64,000 bases of DNA, taken from Sinorhizobium sp. RAC02 (GTDB lineage: Bacteria > Pseudomonadota > Alphaproteobacteria > Rhizobiales > Rhizobiaceae). The stretch spans positions 1,364,001 to 1,428,000 of the forward strand of contig NZ_CP016452.1 of the NCBI RefSeq assembly GCF_001713395.1, written 5' to 3'. The translations under genes were made by a program, and so were the position numbers. Position 1 is the first letter of the stretch; every line of letters starts with the position of its first letter. Of the stretch, positions 8,980 through 18,216 are shown in pieces. The notes under the pieces were generated by a model, which worked only from the letters and a program-made list of their open reading frames with translations, ran no database searches and was not told the origin of the DNA.

Positions 8980-10886
8980 GGCGTCAACTCCCGCACATCG
9001 GCATTCCTGCGGGCAAGCACGAAATGGCCGCCGCCGAGATCGGCCGGCGCCATGCCTTCGCCGCCGTCGTCATCGCGAAAGGCTTGTGCCCAGCTGGCGC
9101 GCGAGACGGCGCTGGTCTTGCCGGCCGTTTCGAAGTTCAGCGGCCGGTCGAGGTCCGGGAAGGCGACCGCATCGAGCAGCGCCCTTGTATAGGGATGCAC
9201 CGGCGCGGTCATGATGACCTCGCGTGGCGCGATCTCGACAATCCTGCCGGCCCACATCACGGCAACCCGGTCGGCCATGTAGTCGACGACGGCGAGATTG
9301 TGCGAGATGAAGAGGTAGGTAAGTCCAAGATCCTTCTGCAAGTCTTTGAGAAGGTTGAGGATCTGTGCCTGCACCGAAACGTCGAGCGCGGAAACCGGTT
9401 CGTCGCAGATGATGAGGCTCGGGCCGAGGGCAAGCGCGCGCGCTATGCCGATGCGCTGGCGTTGGCCACCGGAAAAGCTGTGCGGATAGCGTTGCAGCGA
9501 TGCTTCGTCGAGGCCGATCGCGCGGATCAGTGCCTTTATGGCCATCTTGCGCTTGGCGGTGTCGCCGTGGTCGTGGATATCGAGCGGTTCGCGCAGGATG
9601 TCGCCGATCGTCATGCGTGGCGAGAGCGAGGACAGCGGGTCCTGGAAGACCATCTGCATCCGGGTGCGCAGGCTTTGCAGTTCCGCGCCTTTGGCCTTCA
9701 GGACGTCGATCGGCCCCTTGCCGTCGTCGAAGAGGACGGAACCGGCATCCGGCTCGATGGCGCGCATCAGGATCTTGCTGACGGTGGTCTTGCCGCAGCC
9801 GCTTTCGCCGACAAGGCCGAGGCATTCGCCGCGCTTGATGTCGAAGCTGACGTCATCGACGGCTGGCCGGTTCTTTTCCTTCTGCCGGCCGGGCATCTGC
9901 CAGTTGTCTTTGCGGATCTCGAACGTCTTGCTGAGATTGCGTACCGAGAGGATCGTTTCCGGACCCGTGCGTGCCTGGTATTTCTTGCTGAGCAGGTTGT
10001 CCTGGTTGACCTCGATTTCCCGGAGCGGCTTCAGGCGGTCGCCGCGCTGCATGCCGAAATGCGGGATCGCCGCCATCAGGCCCTTGAGATAGGGATGGGC
10101 GGGCTGCCGGAAGATCGTCTCGACCGGCCCGGCCTCCATGATCTCGCCCTGATAGATCACTACCACCTCGTCGGCGATGTTGGCGACGACGCCGAGGTCG
10201 TGTGTGACGAGCAGCACGGCCATGTCCATCTGCAACTGCAGGTCTTTCAGGAGCTTCAGGATCTGCGCCTGGATCGTCACGTCGAGCGCCGTGGTCGGCT
10301 CGTCGGCAATGAGGAGGGCAGGGCCGCAGACCAGTGCCATCGCGATCATCGCGCGCTGGCGCATGCCGCCCGACAGCTCGAAGGAATACATGTCGTAGAC
10401 TTTTTTCGGATTGTTGAATCCGACGCGGGACAGCATGTCCTCGCAGCGTTCGCGCATTTCCGCGCCGGTCAGGCCCGTGTGGATGCGCAGCGTCTCGCTG
10501 ATCTGGTCGCCGATCGTGTGCAACGGCGAAAAGGACGTCATCGGCTCCTGGAAGATCATGCCCATGCGTCCGCCGCGGATCGAGCGAATCTTCCGTCCGT
10601 CATGCGGCAGCGGCAGAATATCGATCGGGCCTTCGCCCGAGAGCGGATCGTCGAACAGGATTTTTCCCGAGACCCGCGCGGTCGTGGTCTGAAGTCCCAT
10701 CGCGGTCTGGCTGATGACGGACTTGCCTGAGCCGGACTCCCCCACCAGGGCCGTCACCTTGCCCGGCAACACCCTGAGATTCGCGCCCCTGACGGCGGTG
10801 ATCCTTGCGCCCATCAACGAAAAGGAGACGTGTAGGTTTTCAATCCGCAGCAGGTCCCTCGGCCGGCGCGTCGCATTCACGTTCAT
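8976..10886 (-). CDS. Fused double ATP-binding subunit of peptide-type ABC importer (YejF/GsiA-like)
   Basis: The protein has 636 residues from ATG at 10886 ([20 protein letters not shown]). A GTG 25 codons upstream is rejected because it adds residues unlike the family. There are two complete nucleotide-binding domains in tandem. The first has Walker A GESGSGKS, signature [10 protein letters not shown] and Walker [13 protein letters not shown]. The second has [16 protein letters not shown] and [11 protein letters not shown]. The oligopeptide C-terminal extension [12 protein letters not shown] is present in the first half and [11 protein letters not shown] in the second. It powers the two permeases downstream and is the first gene of the operon, so the promoter should lie in 10887-11076, shared with the divergent glycosyltransferase. 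Confidence 0.92.
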   Translation of the reverse strand: MNVNATRRPRDLLRIENLHVSFSLMGARITAVRGANLRVLPGKVTALVGESGSGKSVISQTAMGLQTTTARVSGKILFDDPLSGEGPIDILPLPHDGRKIRSIRGGRMGMIFQEPMTSFSPLHTIGDQISETLRIHTGLTGAEMRERCEDMLSRVGFNNPKKVYDMYSFELSGGMRQRAMIAMALVCGPALLIADEPTTALDVTIQAQILKLLKDLQLQMDMAVLLVTHDLGVVANIADEVVVIYQGEIMEAGPVETIFRQPAHPYLKGLMAAIPHFGMQRGDRLKPLREIEVNQDNLLSKKYQARTGPETILSVRNLSKTFEIRKDNWQMPGRQKEKNRPAVDDVSFDIKRGECLGLVGESGCGKTTVSKILMRAIEPDAGSVLFDDGKGPIDVLKAKGAELQSLRTRMQMVFQDPLSSLSPRMTIGDILREPLDIHDHGDTAKRKMAIKALIRAIGLDEASLQRYPHSFSGGQRQRIGIARALALGPSLIICDEPVSALDVSVQAQILNLLKDLQKDLGLTYLFISHNLAVVDYMADRVAVMWAGRIVEIAPREVIMTAPVHPYTRALLDAVAFPDLDRPLNFETAGKTSAVSRASWAQAFRDDDGGEGMAPADLGGGHFVLARRNADVRELTP

Positions 10887-11076
10887 ATGTACTTTCTCGC
10901 CTGACGGATATGCATCCACGCGGCATTTGGTTGTATTCCCCACCGTGAGACTAGCGTGCACATTTTTTTCTGTCCACGCCTTACTTTAAAGGCAGGTTGG
11001 GGTTGTTCTCACTCGGGCGCAGACGGAATATGACAGTTCACTCCAGCGCGCGGGCGCCTTCCCTTAGGACAAATTG

Positions 11077-12039
11077 ATGTCAGCCAAGCTACGATTGAAC
11101 GCGGAACTCGAAAAAGCTGCGCTACACCGGGACGCTGGCGCGTTCGATGCCGCCCGCAAAGTGCTGGAGGCCGTTGCCGCCGATCCGGAGAAGGCGGCGC
11201 TGGGGCCGGATACAGCGCTCGGCTTGCCACGTCGGCTGCACTCCGCCCTGCTGAAGCTTGCCAAGGCCGAACAGGACCCCGTCAAGCGCATCGGTTACCA
11301 GTACCACCTCGTCCCGGACCCGGACATTCTGGCCGTCCACGGACGGTTCACCCTGGCCGAGAAGCGGGCGATTGCCGAGGCCAACCGGGCCGTGGTGCCG
11401 CCGATCATCCACCAGATCTGGATCGGAAGCGCGGACTTGCCGCCATCGACGAAAGCCTGGGAACACCACGCCAAGGCGCATGGCTACGGCTATTTTCTCT
11501 GGCGGGAAACGGACCTGGCGGAGGCCGGCGTCTACGAGAACAAAGCCTTCCAGACGATGCTTTTACGCGAAGACTATCCCGGCGCCGTCGATGTCGCGCG
11601 CTATCTGCTGGTGGAGCAGGAGGGCGGCATCTATCTCGATTGCGACTGGTATCCGGCCCGCATGGACATCAGTTTCCACGATCTCTTGCCGATGACCGGC
11701 CTGATTGCCATGGCGGAGGACATTCCGCGCAAGACCGGCCGCGGCAGCCTTCTGCTAGCCAATTCGTTCGTCGCCGCGCCCGCCCATCACCCGGTTCTGA
11801 CGAAGCTCAATGCCGTTTTGCCTTCGGTTATCGCAGCGATGCCGGAGGCGCCCGCCTGGTGGTCGACGGGGCCATTGCTGTTTACCGTTATCGCGCGTGG
11901 TGGTGCGCTGACGCTTGCGGATGCCTCCTTCGTCGCAGGTGAATTGCCCAGAAGGGCGCCGTTTTCCGAGGTCGAGGCAGCCTGCGGGACCTTCGAAGCA
12001 CAGGATGCGGGCCTGCTGCTCGCCTGGAAGTCGTGGTAG
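11077..12039 (+). CDS. GT32-like glycosyltransferase (DXD sugar-binding motif)
   Basis: The protein has 320 residues from ATG at 11077, preceded by TTAGGACAAATTG as ribosome site. The segment VPPIIHQIWIG at about residues 107-117 and GGIYLDCDWYP at 183-192 (D188-C-D190, the DXD metal/nucleotide-sugar site) are the hallmarks of the capsular/OCH1-type glycosyltransferase sugar-binding family (GT32). The first 100 residues are charged and helical without clear homology. It is divergent from the importer-glycosyltransferase run and 159 bp upstream of rkpK, so it probably belongs to the same surface-glycan function. The sugar transferred is unknown. Confidence 0.82.
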   Translation: MSAKLRLNAELEKAALHRDAGAFDAARKVLEAVAADPEKAALGPDTALGLPRRLHSALLKLAKAEQDPVKRIGYQYHLVPDPDILAVHGRFTLAEKRAIAEANRAVVPPIIHQIWIGSADLPPSTKAWEHHAKAHGYGYFLWRETDLAEAGVYENKAFQTMLLREDYPGAVDVARYLLVEQEGGIYLDCDWYPARMDISFHDLLPMTGLIAMAEDIPRKTGRGSLLLANSFVAAPAHHPVLTKLNAVLPSVIAAMPEAPAWWSTGPLLFTVIARGGALTLADASFVAGELPRRAPFSEVEAACGTFEAQDAGLLLAWKSW

Positions 12040-12070
12040 CTGCGGGTTGCGGTCGATGCCGCACCGTATT

Positions 12071-12087
12071 CTATTTGTGACAAATAG
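12071..12087. promoter_or_regulatory. Perfect 17-bp palindrome upstream of rkpK
   Basis: CTATTTGT-G-ACAAATAG is an 8-1-8 perfect inverted repeat. It lies 32 bp after the glycosyltransferase stop and 112 bp before the rkpK start. The AT-rich arms in a GC-rich genome suggest a regulator binding site. There is no T-run after it, so it is not a good terminator. The regulator is unknown. Confidence 0.35.
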
Positions 12088-12091
12088 CGTG

Positions 12092-12162
12092 CTAGAGCAC
12101 TTCCATAGAACGTGCGAACCGGTTTGATGCACCGAATTGCGCAGCAACAGACAGATTAGAGT
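12092..12162. repeat. Probable degenerate rhizobial intergenic repeat
   Basis: The stretch begins CTAGAGCACTTCC, contains GAACCGGTTT and GAATTGCGCAG, and ends GATTAGAG. This order of blocks resembles a short repeat family that is common between genes in Rhizobiaceae, flanked by TAGAGC-type ends. The identification is from memory of that repeat and only one copy is seen here, so confidence is moderate. Confidence 0.4.
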
Positions 12163-12198
12163 GTCCGCCACGGCGGACCCGCTTGGAGACATTGCACC

Positions 12199-13542
12199 AT
12201 GAAGATCGCCATGATTGGTTCCGGCTATGTAGGGCTGGTGTCTGGCGCCTGTTTTGCCGATTTCGGCCACACCGTCGTCTGCATCGACAAGGCAGAGAAC
12301 AAGATCGAGGCGCTGAACCGCGGCGAAATACCGATCTTCGAGCCTGGCCTCGATGCGCTGGTCGCCGAAAACGTCAAGGCCGGCCGCCTTTCCTTCACCA
12401 CGGAGTTCGCCGGGCCGGTGAGCGAGGCCGATGTCGTCTTCATCGCCGTCGGCACGCCGTCGCGCCGCGGTGACGGTCACGCCGACCTTTCCTATGTCTA
12501 TGCCGCTGCCCGCGAAATCGCCCAGTCGGTCAAGGGTTTTACGGTCGTCGTCACGAAATCGACGGTGCCCGTCGGCACGGGTGACGAGGTGGAGCGCATC
12601 ATGCGCGAGACCCGCCCCGATGCGGACATTGCCGTCGTTTCCAATCCGGAATTCCTGCGCGAGGGCGCCGCGATCAGCGACTTCAAGCGTCCGGACCGCA
12701 TCGTCGTCGGCATCGAGGATGAACGCGCGCGCGAGGTGATGACGGAGGTCTACCGGCCGCTCTATCTCAACCAGTTGCCGCTGCTCTTCACCACCCGCCG
12801 CACGTCCGAGCTGATCAAATACGCTGCCAATGCGTTTCTTGCGATGAAGATCACCTTCATCAACGAAATCGCCGACCTCTGCGAAAAGGTCGGCGCCGAC
12901 GTGCAGCAGATTTCGCGTGGCATCGGCCTTGATGGCCGCATCGGCTCGAAATTCCTTCATGCCGGTCCCGGCTACGGCGGCTCCTGCTTCCCGAAGGATA
13001 CGCTGGCGCTCGTCAAGACCGCACAGGACAATGACAGCCCAATGCGCCTAATCGAGACCACGATCGCCATCAACGATACACGCAAGCGAGCCATGGCCCG
13101 CAAGGTGATCAATGCGCTGAACGGCGACGTGCGCGGCAAGAAGATCGCCATTCTCGGCCTCACCTTCAAGCCCGAGACCGACGACATGCGCGATGCGCCG
13201 TCAATCTCGATCATCCAGGCCCTGCAGGACGGCGGCGCCCGGATCTTTGCCTATGATCCGGAAGGTATGGAGGCCTCCAAGGCCATCCTCGACAATGTGA
13301 CCTACGGCACCTCGCCTTACGATATTGCCGAAGGTGCGGAGGCTGTGGTGATCGTCACGGAATGGAACCAGTTCCGCGCGCTGGATTTTCAGCGGCTGAA
13401 GTCCATCATGGCCAAGCCCCTGCTGGTCGATCTGCGCAATGTCTATACGCCGGATGAGATCAAGCGACACGGCTTTGCCTATGCCAGCATCGGCCGCGGC
13501 ACGTCCGCCATGGTCGTGCCGGTCTCCGAGGCAGCGGAATGA
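12199..13542 (+). CDS. rkpK: UDP-glucose 6-dehydrogenase
   Basis: This 447-residue cytosolic enzyme oxidises UDP-glucose to UDP-glucuronate with two NAD+. The N-terminal Rossmann motif is [18 protein letters not shown]. The catalytic cysteine is C263 in [13 protein letters not shown], and the C-terminal UDP-binding domain starts near [18 protein letters not shown]. Length and motifs are full. The next gene overlaps by 4 bp (ATGA) and encodes the epimerase that uses the product, so the two form one operon making UDP-GlcA and UDP-GalA for surface polysaccharide. In Sinorhizobium the orthologous pair is named rkpK-lpsL. Elsewhere the gene is called ugd. Confidence 0.95.
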   Translation: MKIAMIGSGYVGLVSGACFADFGHTVVCIDKAENKIEALNRGEIPIFEPGLDALVAENVKAGRLSFTTEFAGPVSEADVVFIAVGTPSRRGDGHADLSYVYAAAREIAQSVKGFTVVVTKSTVPVGTGDEVERIMRETRPDADIAVVSNPEFLREGAAISDFKRPDRIVVGIEDERAREVMTEVYRPLYLNQLPLLFTTRRTSELIKYAANAFLAMKITFINEIADLCEKVGADVQQISRGIGLDGRIGSKFLHAGPGYGGSCFPKDTLALVKTAQDNDSPMRLIETTIAINDTRKRAMARKVINALNGDVRGKKIAILGLTFKPETDDMRDAPSISIIQALQDGGARIFAYDPEGMEASKAILDNVTYGTSPYDIAEGAEAVVIVTEWNQFRALDFQRLKSIMAKPLLVDLRNVYTPDEIKRHGFAYASIGRGTSAMVVPVSEAAE

Positions 13543-14573
13543 CGCATTTTCTCGTCACGGGCACGGCCGGCTTCATTGGTTTCCATCTGGCAAAACGACT
13601 GCTCGACGACGGCCATTCCGTCGTCGGCTTCGACGCCATGACGCCGTACTACGACGTGACGCTCAAGGAACAGCGCCTTGCGATCCTGGAACCCTATGCA
13701 GCGTTCCGGCAGGTCAGCGGCAGGCTGGAAGACAGGGCAGCGCTCGACGCAGCGGCCGCATTCCAGAAGCCCGACGTGATACTCCATCTCGCCGCACAAG
13801 CCGGCGTGCGCTATAGCCTCGAAAATCCCGGTACCTATGTGGACTCCAATCTCGTCGGCTCATGGAATGTGCTGGAGCTCGCAAAGGCGTTCCAGCCGCA
13901 ACATCTGCTGCTCGCCTCGACCTCGTCGATCTACGGTGCAAACGAGAAAATCCCGTTCGCCGAATCCGACCGCGCCGACGAACCGATGACGCTCTATGCC
14001 GCTTCCAAGAAATCCATGGAGCTGATGGCGCACTCCTATGCCCATCTCTACAAGGTGCCGACGACGGCCTTCCGGTTCTTCACGGTCTACGGCCCCTGGG
14101 GACGCCCGGACATGGCGCCGATCAAGTTCACCGACGCCATCCTCAACGATCGCCCGATCGACGTTTACGGCCAGGGCAATATGAGCCGTGACTTCACCTA
14201 TATCGACGACCTCGTCGAAGCCATCGTCCGCCTTGTCGGCGTCGTGCCATCGGAAAGCAACCGTGCGACGGCGCCGGGCGTCATCGATACGCTCTCGGCG
14301 CATGCGCCTTTCCGCGTCGTCAACATCGGCGGCGGGCGCCCGGTTGAGCTTATGGCCTTCATCGAGACGATCGAGAAGGCACTGGGACGTCCAGCGAAAC
14401 GCAACTACATGCCGATGCAGCAAGGCGATGTGCCGCGCACCTTCGCCTCCACCGAGCTCCTGCATCATCTCACGGGTTTTGTCCCGCGCGTGACGCTGGA
14501 AGAGGGCATCGCTGCCTTCACGCAGTGGTATCTGGAGTGGCGCAAGCGCAACTGCGGGCCTAGCCACTCCTAA
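13539..14573 (+). CDS. lpsL: UDP-glucuronate 4-epimerase
   Basis: This 344-residue extended short-chain dehydrogenase interconverts UDP-glucuronate and UDP-galacturonate. Visible motifs are the NAD-binding [17 protein letters not shown] at the N-terminus, the catalytic Y153-x3-K157 in [12 protein letters not shown] with [14 protein letters not shown] before it, and [15 protein letters not shown], which is characteristic of UDP-GlcA epimerases. The start overlaps the rkpK stop by 4 bp. UDP-GalA made here would feed lipopolysaccharide or capsule assembly and possibly the glycosyltransferases of the adjacent locus. Confidence 0.93.
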   Translation: MTHFLVTGTAGFIGFHLAKRLLDDGHSVVGFDAMTPYYDVTLKEQRLAILEPYAAFRQVSGRLEDRAALDAAAAFQKPDVILHLAAQAGVRYSLENPGTYVDSNLVGSWNVLELAKAFQPQHLLLASTSSIYGANEKIPFAESDRADEPMTLYAASKKSMELMAHSYAHLYKVPTTAFRFFTVYGPWGRPDMAPIKFTDAILNDRPIDVYGQGNMSRDFTYIDDLVEAIVRLVGVVPSESNRATAPGVIDTLSAHAPFRVVNIGGGRPVELMAFIETIEKALGRPAKRNYMPMQQGDVPRTFASTELLHHLTGFVPRVTLEEGIAAFTQWYLEWRKRNCGPSHS

Positions 14574-14734
14574 GCGCACATAAGCTTGGGATGCGGGTGT
14601 CCTTCGCGTCAGCTGTCGCGCTGCGTGCAAAGAAATTCTATGGTTTTTGCCAGCTATAGGAGTGGCTTTCTTACCTTTACGGCGCTCGGCGCGCATCATC
14701 GCAAGCAATATGATTTGCGAAGGAAGGCTGCCTC

Positions 14735-15370
14735 ATGCCGTCAATCGATATTCCCATCGACACGCTCATCTTGCCCGGCCTCAACGGCTCGCCCGAAGGG
14801 CACTGGCAGCGCCACTGGGCGCGTGACAATCCCGAAAGCCGAGTGGTCGAGCAATTTGACTGGGCCTGCCCCGATCGGCAGAGCTGGCTTCAGCAAGTGG
14901 AGCAGCAGGTCGAGATGGTCGGCAACGACGTCTGGCTTGTCGGCCACAGCCTCGGCTGCGTGCTGGCGGCGCATTTTGCGCAGAGCCGGCTGGCGTCGCG
15001 GATTCGCGGTGCGCTGCTCGTCGCCCCCTGCGATCTCGATACGACCGAAACGATGCATCCCTGTATCATCAGGTTCGGTGCCATGCCGCAGGTACGCCTG
15101 CCGTTTCCATCGCTCGTGGTCGGCAGTCTGAACGACCCCTATATGCCGGTCGACCGCCTTCGCCAGACCGCGCGCGCGTGGGGCAGCGATCTCGTCGATA
15201 TCGGCGATGCCGGTCATATCAACGTCGCCAGCGGTTTTGGCCGCTGGACAGCGGGCTACGATTTCCTCGAGCTCCTGAAGACAAGGGCGGGGCGCTCGAT
15301 CTTCCCCGTAAAACAAGACGGCCGCCTGTTTACGGCGGCCGTCGCAAGCCTGGGACTGGCGCTCAACTGA
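14735..15370 (+). CDS. RBBP9/YdeN-family alpha/beta hydrolase
   Basis: The protein has 211 residues from ATG at 14735 after a GAAGGAAGG ribosome site. The opening DTLILPGLNGSPEGHWQRHW, the nucleophile elbow VGHSLGCVLA (serine near residue 72) and DIGDAGHINVASGFGRW (catalytic His) define the RBBP9/YdeN serine-hydrolase family. The substrate is unknown. Family members are usually about 180-190 residues. The last 25 or so codons here (from about SIFPVKQ) run across a perfect 10-bp hairpin that looks like a terminator for the opposite strand, so the C-terminal extension may be a late addition. Confidence 0.85.
   Translation: MPSIDIPIDTLILPGLNGSPEGHWQRHWARDNPESRVVEQFDWACPDRQSWLQQVEQQVEMVGNDVWLVGHSLGCVLAAHFAQSRLASRIRGALLVAPCDLDTTETMHPCIIRFGAMPQVRLPFPSLVVGSLNDPYMPVDRLRQTARAWGSDLVDIGDAGHINVASGFGRWTAGYDFLELLKTRAGRSIFPVKQDGRLFTAAVASLGLALN
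15310..15343 (-). terminator. Rho-independent terminator for the tau operon, inside the convergent gene
   Basis: GACGGCCGCC (15317-15326) and GGCGGCCGTC (15334-15343) form a perfect 10-bp stem with a 7-nt loop. Read on the minus strand the stem is followed by TTGTTTT, the T-run expected for intrinsic termination. On the plus strand no T-run follows. It sits 42 bp beyond the tauC stop and within the 3' end of the hydrolase gene. Confidence 0.75.
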
Positions 15371-15384
15371 GCGCCTGCATGGTC

Positions 15385-16227
15385 TCAGCGGTGCGAAGCC
15401 CAGGGTACCAGGCGCCGCTCGATGAGCCGGGCGATGTATTCCAGCAGAATGGCGATCAGCGCGATGACGATGATGCCGGCAATCACGATGTCGGTGACGA
15501 GGAACTGTGCGGCTGACTGGATCATGAAGCCCATACCGCTCGTCGCTGCAACCAGTTCCGCCGCCACCAGTGTCGTCCAGCCTGCACCAAGCGCGATGCG
15601 GATGCCGGTGAGGATCGACGGCACGGAGCTTGGCAAGACGACTTCCGCCAGAACCTGTCGTTTGCTCGCGCCAAGCGAACGTGCTGCATTGACATGATCC
15701 TTGGAGACCGCGCGAACGCCGGCGGAGGTCGACAGGATGATCGATGGCAGCATGGACAGCGCAATCACAGTGATCTTCGAAGCCTCGCCGATGCCCACCC
15801 AGATGATGATGAGTGGCAGATAGGCAAGCGGCGGCAGCGGTCGCAGGAACTCGACGATCGGATCGAGAACACCGCGGCCAACCCGGCTGGTGCCGATCGC
15901 AATCCCGGCGGGGATGCCGATGATGATCGATGCGATCAGCGCGCCAAAAATGCGGGTGAGGCTGGCGCCGACATGTTCTGCGAGCGTCGCATCGACGAAA
16001 CCCTTCACGATGAGATTGTAGAGGGCAAGCACGACCTCTCGCGGCGAAGGCAGGAAGACCGGCGAGACCAGCGCATAGGCCGAGGCAAGCCCCCATGCCC
16101 CGATGATCAGGACTACAGTGATCGCCGAAATGACGGCAACGGGCAGGGGACGCGCTGGGCGCGGACGGGTGGTATCATCAGCCACGATCTGTTGCGGCAG
16201 GGAATCGATTTCTGCGGAGAGCGTCAT
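15385..16227 (-). CDS. tauC: Sulfonate/taurine ABC transporter permease
   Basis: This 280-residue inner-membrane permease is of the SsuC/TauC/NrtB type: an N-terminal cytosolic tail, a first helix VAVISAITVVLIIGAWGLAS, then a five-helix core containing the coupling loop SKDHVNAARSLGASKRQVLAEV near residue 175. ATG at 16227 overlaps the tauB stop by 4 bp. It partners the ATPase and binding protein encoded just upstream. TauC is favoured over SsuC only because the binding protein resembles TauA. Confidence 0.88.
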   Translation of the reverse strand: MTLSAEIDSLPQQIVADDTTRPRPARPLPVAVISAITVVLIIGAWGLASAYALVSPVFLPSPREVVLALYNLIVKGFVDATLAEHVGASLTRIFGALIASIIIGIPAGIAIGTSRVGRGVLDPIVEFLRPLPPLAYLPLIIIWVGIGEASKITVIALSMLPSIILSTSAGVRAVSKDHVNAARSLGASKRQVLAEVVLPSSVPSILTGIRIALGAGWTTLVAAELVAATSGMGFMIQSAAQFLVTDIVIAGIIVIALIAILLEYIARLIERRLVPWASHR

Positions 16228-17030
16228 GCGGCAATCTCCTCGTCACTGGTGGAATGGATGAGGCCGGTGAGCCCCGCATGCATGCGCTTGAAGAGCGGTG
16301 AGGCCTTCACGGCGGCCACCGAGGCACCGTTCAGCACCTCCGCGTTGAAGCCGGCTTCGATCTCCGCCGTCAGGCGACCGGGATTGGGCGAGAGCACGAC
16401 GACGCGCGTGCCGAGCAACAGCGCCTCCTCGATGCTGTGCGTTATGAGCAGAGCCCCGGCACCGCTCTCGGCCTTGATGCGCAACAGGAACTCCTGCATG
16501 CGTGTGCGGGTCAGCGCATCGAGCGCGCCAAGCGGTTCGTCGAGCAAGAGGAAGCGCGGCTCGGCGGCGAGCGCCCGGGCGATGCCGACACGCTGGCGCA
16601 TGCCACCGGACAGTTCCCAGATGCGCCGGTCGCCGGCATCCGCAAGGCCGACGCGGTCGAGAAGCGCGTCGGCACGCGCGCGACGTTCGGCAAGCGGAAT
16701 GCCCTTCAGCTTGAAGGGAAAGGCGATGTTGTCGCGGGCATCGAGCCAGGGATAAAGCGCATCGTCCTGGAAGACGACGGCCCTGTCAGCGCCGGGGCCG
16801 CGAATGGGCTCGCCGTCGACGGTGATCGTGCCCGAGGAGGGATCCAGAAAACCGGCGGCGAGATTGAGCAGGCTCGTCTTGCCGGAGCCGGAACGGCCGA
16901 TGACGGCAACCAACTCGTTCGAGGCGATTTGCAGGTCGATCGTATCGAGCACAAGCTGTGGGCCGGTGCCGCCGCGGCCAGCCCTTGGCGGGTAGCGCAG
17001 CGAAACGTTGCGGAATGTCAGGACGCTCAT
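16224..17030 (-). CDS. tauB: Sulfonate/taurine ABC transporter ATP-binding protein
   Basis: This 268-residue ATPase of the nitrate/sulfonate/taurine subfamily has Walker A GRSGSGKTS near residue 42, Q-loop VVFQDDALYPWLDARDN, signature [16 protein letters not shown] and Walker B FLLLDEPLGALD, then the switch histidine in LLITHSIEEALLLG. ATG at 17030 has a GGAGG site 5 nt upstream. It is coupled to the permease by a 4-bp overlap. The order is binding protein, ATPase, permease, as in tauABC. Confidence 0.9.
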   Translation of the reverse strand: MSVLTFRNVSLRYPPRAGRGGTGPQLVLDTIDLQIASNELVAVIGRSGSGKTSLLNLAAGFLDPSSGTITVDGEPIRGPGADRAVVFQDDALYPWLDARDNIAFPFKLKGIPLAERRARADALLDRVGLADAGDRRIWELSGGMRQRVGIARALAAEPRFLLLDEPLGALDALTRTRMQEFLLRIKAESGAGALLITHSIEEALLLGTRVVVLSPNPGRLTAEIEAGFNAEVLNGASVAAVKASPLFKRMHAGLTGLIHSTSDEEIAA

Positions 17031-17124
17031 GGGGCCTCCGGAAATGGGGTGGCGTTTTATCTGGCGATGGCCCGGCGGCGCTTTCGCGCGACCGGGCCAT
17101 CTCCGCCGCAGGATTGTTGCCGGA

Positions 17125-18129
17125 TCAGTAGGCGAGCTTCGCCGCGTCGGTCACCCAGCGGGTCGAGACGTAGGGCTTGTAGTCGGAGAGTGCCGCCGGG
17201 ATCTTGCCCTGCTCCAGCAGGAAGGCAGAGGTATCGGAAACCGCCTTCACCGTACCGCCGCCAAGCAATGCCTCACCGGCCTGCTCTTCGAGCGTCGGGA
17301 AGATGTAGCCTTTGAGAAGGGCCGGAACCTCGTCCTGCTTGGCGCCCGTCAGGCGGGCGATCTTTTCAGCTTCCGGTGACGTCGCGTTCCAGGCGTCTGG
17401 GTTGGCGCGGTAGGCGGCGGTTGCATCACCCGTCACCTTCACGAAGGCCGTCACGACGTCCGGATGCTCTTCGGCGAACTTCTTGCTGACGATCCACGCG
17501 TCGAAGGTCGGGCCGCCCCAGTCGGCGACGTCCGCAGACGTGGCCAGAACCTTGCCGCTCTTCTTCAACTGCGCCAGGACCGGATCCCAGACATAGGCGC
17601 CATCGATATCGCCACGTTCCCACGCCGCCGCGATTTCCGGCGGACGCAGGTTGAGGATCTCGACGGACTTCGGATCGACCTTCCAGTGTTTCAGCGCCGT
17701 CAGCAGGCTGTAGTGTGCTGTGGAAACAAAGGGCGTCGCGATCTTTTTGCCGGCGAGGTCTTCCGGCTTGTCGATGGTCTTGACCGCAAGCGCTTCCGCC
17801 TCGCTGATCAGGCCGACGACGAAGATCGTCTCGATCGGCAGTTCGCGGCTCGACGCCGCGGCAAGCGGCGAGGAGCCGACATAGCCGATATCGAGCGAGC
17901 CGGAGGCGATCGCGGCAATCACGTCGGCGCCGCCGTCGAATTTCTGCCAGTTGATCTTGGCGCCCGTCACCTTCTCGTAGGTGCCGTCGGCCTGCGGTAC
18001 GCGCGAGGGCTCGACAATCGGCTGGTAGCCGATGTTGAGCGTCACCTCTTCGGCAAAGGCAGTGCCGAACGACGCGGCCATGGCAAGGGCGGCGGTCGCG
18101 GCAAGCAGGGTTCTGCGGTTGATGGTCAT
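17125..18129 (-). CDS. tauA: Taurine/sulfonate ABC transporter substrate-binding protein
   Basis: The 334-residue precursor has a Sec-type signal (MTINRRTLLAATAALAMAAS, cleavage after about residue 26, AFA). The mature part opens with LNIGYQPIVEPSRVPQADG and contains VEFGDG-like LDIGYVGSSPLAAASSREL, matching TauA-type proteins of the NMT1/SsuA fold. It should bind taurine or a similar short sulfonate in the periplasm. The start ATG at 18129 has AGGAGAGG just upstream. It is the first gene of the operon and its promoter region faces an Rrf2 regulator. Confidence 0.88.
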   Translation of the reverse strand: MTINRRTLLAATAALAMAASFGTAFAEEVTLNIGYQPIVEPSRVPQADGTYEKVTGAKINWQKFDGGADVIAAIASGSLDIGYVGSSPLAAASSRELPIETIFVVGLISEAEALAVKTIDKPEDLAGKKIATPFVSTAHYSLLTALKHWKVDPKSVEILNLRPPEIAAAWERGDIDGAYVWDPVLAQLKKSGKVLATSADVADWGGPTFDAWIVSKKFAEEHPDVVTAFVKVTGDATAAYRANPDAWNATSPEAEKIARLTGAKQDEVPALLKGYIFPTLEEQAGEALLGGGTVKAVSDTSAFLLEQGKIPAALSDYKPYVSTRWVTDAAKLAY

Positions 18130-18197
18130 GGTCCTCTCCTCAAGTAGCCGTTGCCCGAGGTTGGTGCGGGCCGGTTTCTCAAGGCTATATAATCAAT

Positions 18198-18216
18198 AAA
18201 TTTAGTAGAGAAATTT
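18198..18216. promoter_or_regulatory. AT-rich dyad upstream of tauA
   Basis: AAATTT-AGTAGAG-AAATTT is a 6-7-6 inverted repeat 69 bp upstream of the tauA start, in otherwise GC-rich DNA. A second AT-rich tract (18441-18464, containing ATAAATTATACCG and TTTTTATAT) lies on the side of the Rrf2 gene. These are candidate operators for the Rrf2 regulator, an inference from position and composition only. The rest of 18130-18500 holds no open frame worth calling. Confidence 0.35.

Noticed and set aside
7078..10886. Identification as the YepA-YejBEF muropeptide importer
   Set aside because: Family and subunit types fit, but the gene order and the glycosyltransferase partners differ, and no ligand-specific residue can be read. 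It is kept as a generic family 5 importer.
10887..10961. GTG start at 10961 for the double ATPase
   Set aside because: The 25 added residues do not resemble the family, and the ATG at 10886 directly precedes the conserved start.
12163..12178. GTCCGCC-AC-GGCGGAC hairpin before rkpK as a terminator
   Set aside because: It has a 2-nt loop, no T-run and lies only 20 bp before the rkpK start.
14741..16096. Minus-strand open frame of 451 codons spanning the hydrolase and permease genes
   Set aside because: It covers two well-supported genes in other frames, and its translation shows Arg/Ala-rich shadow composition.
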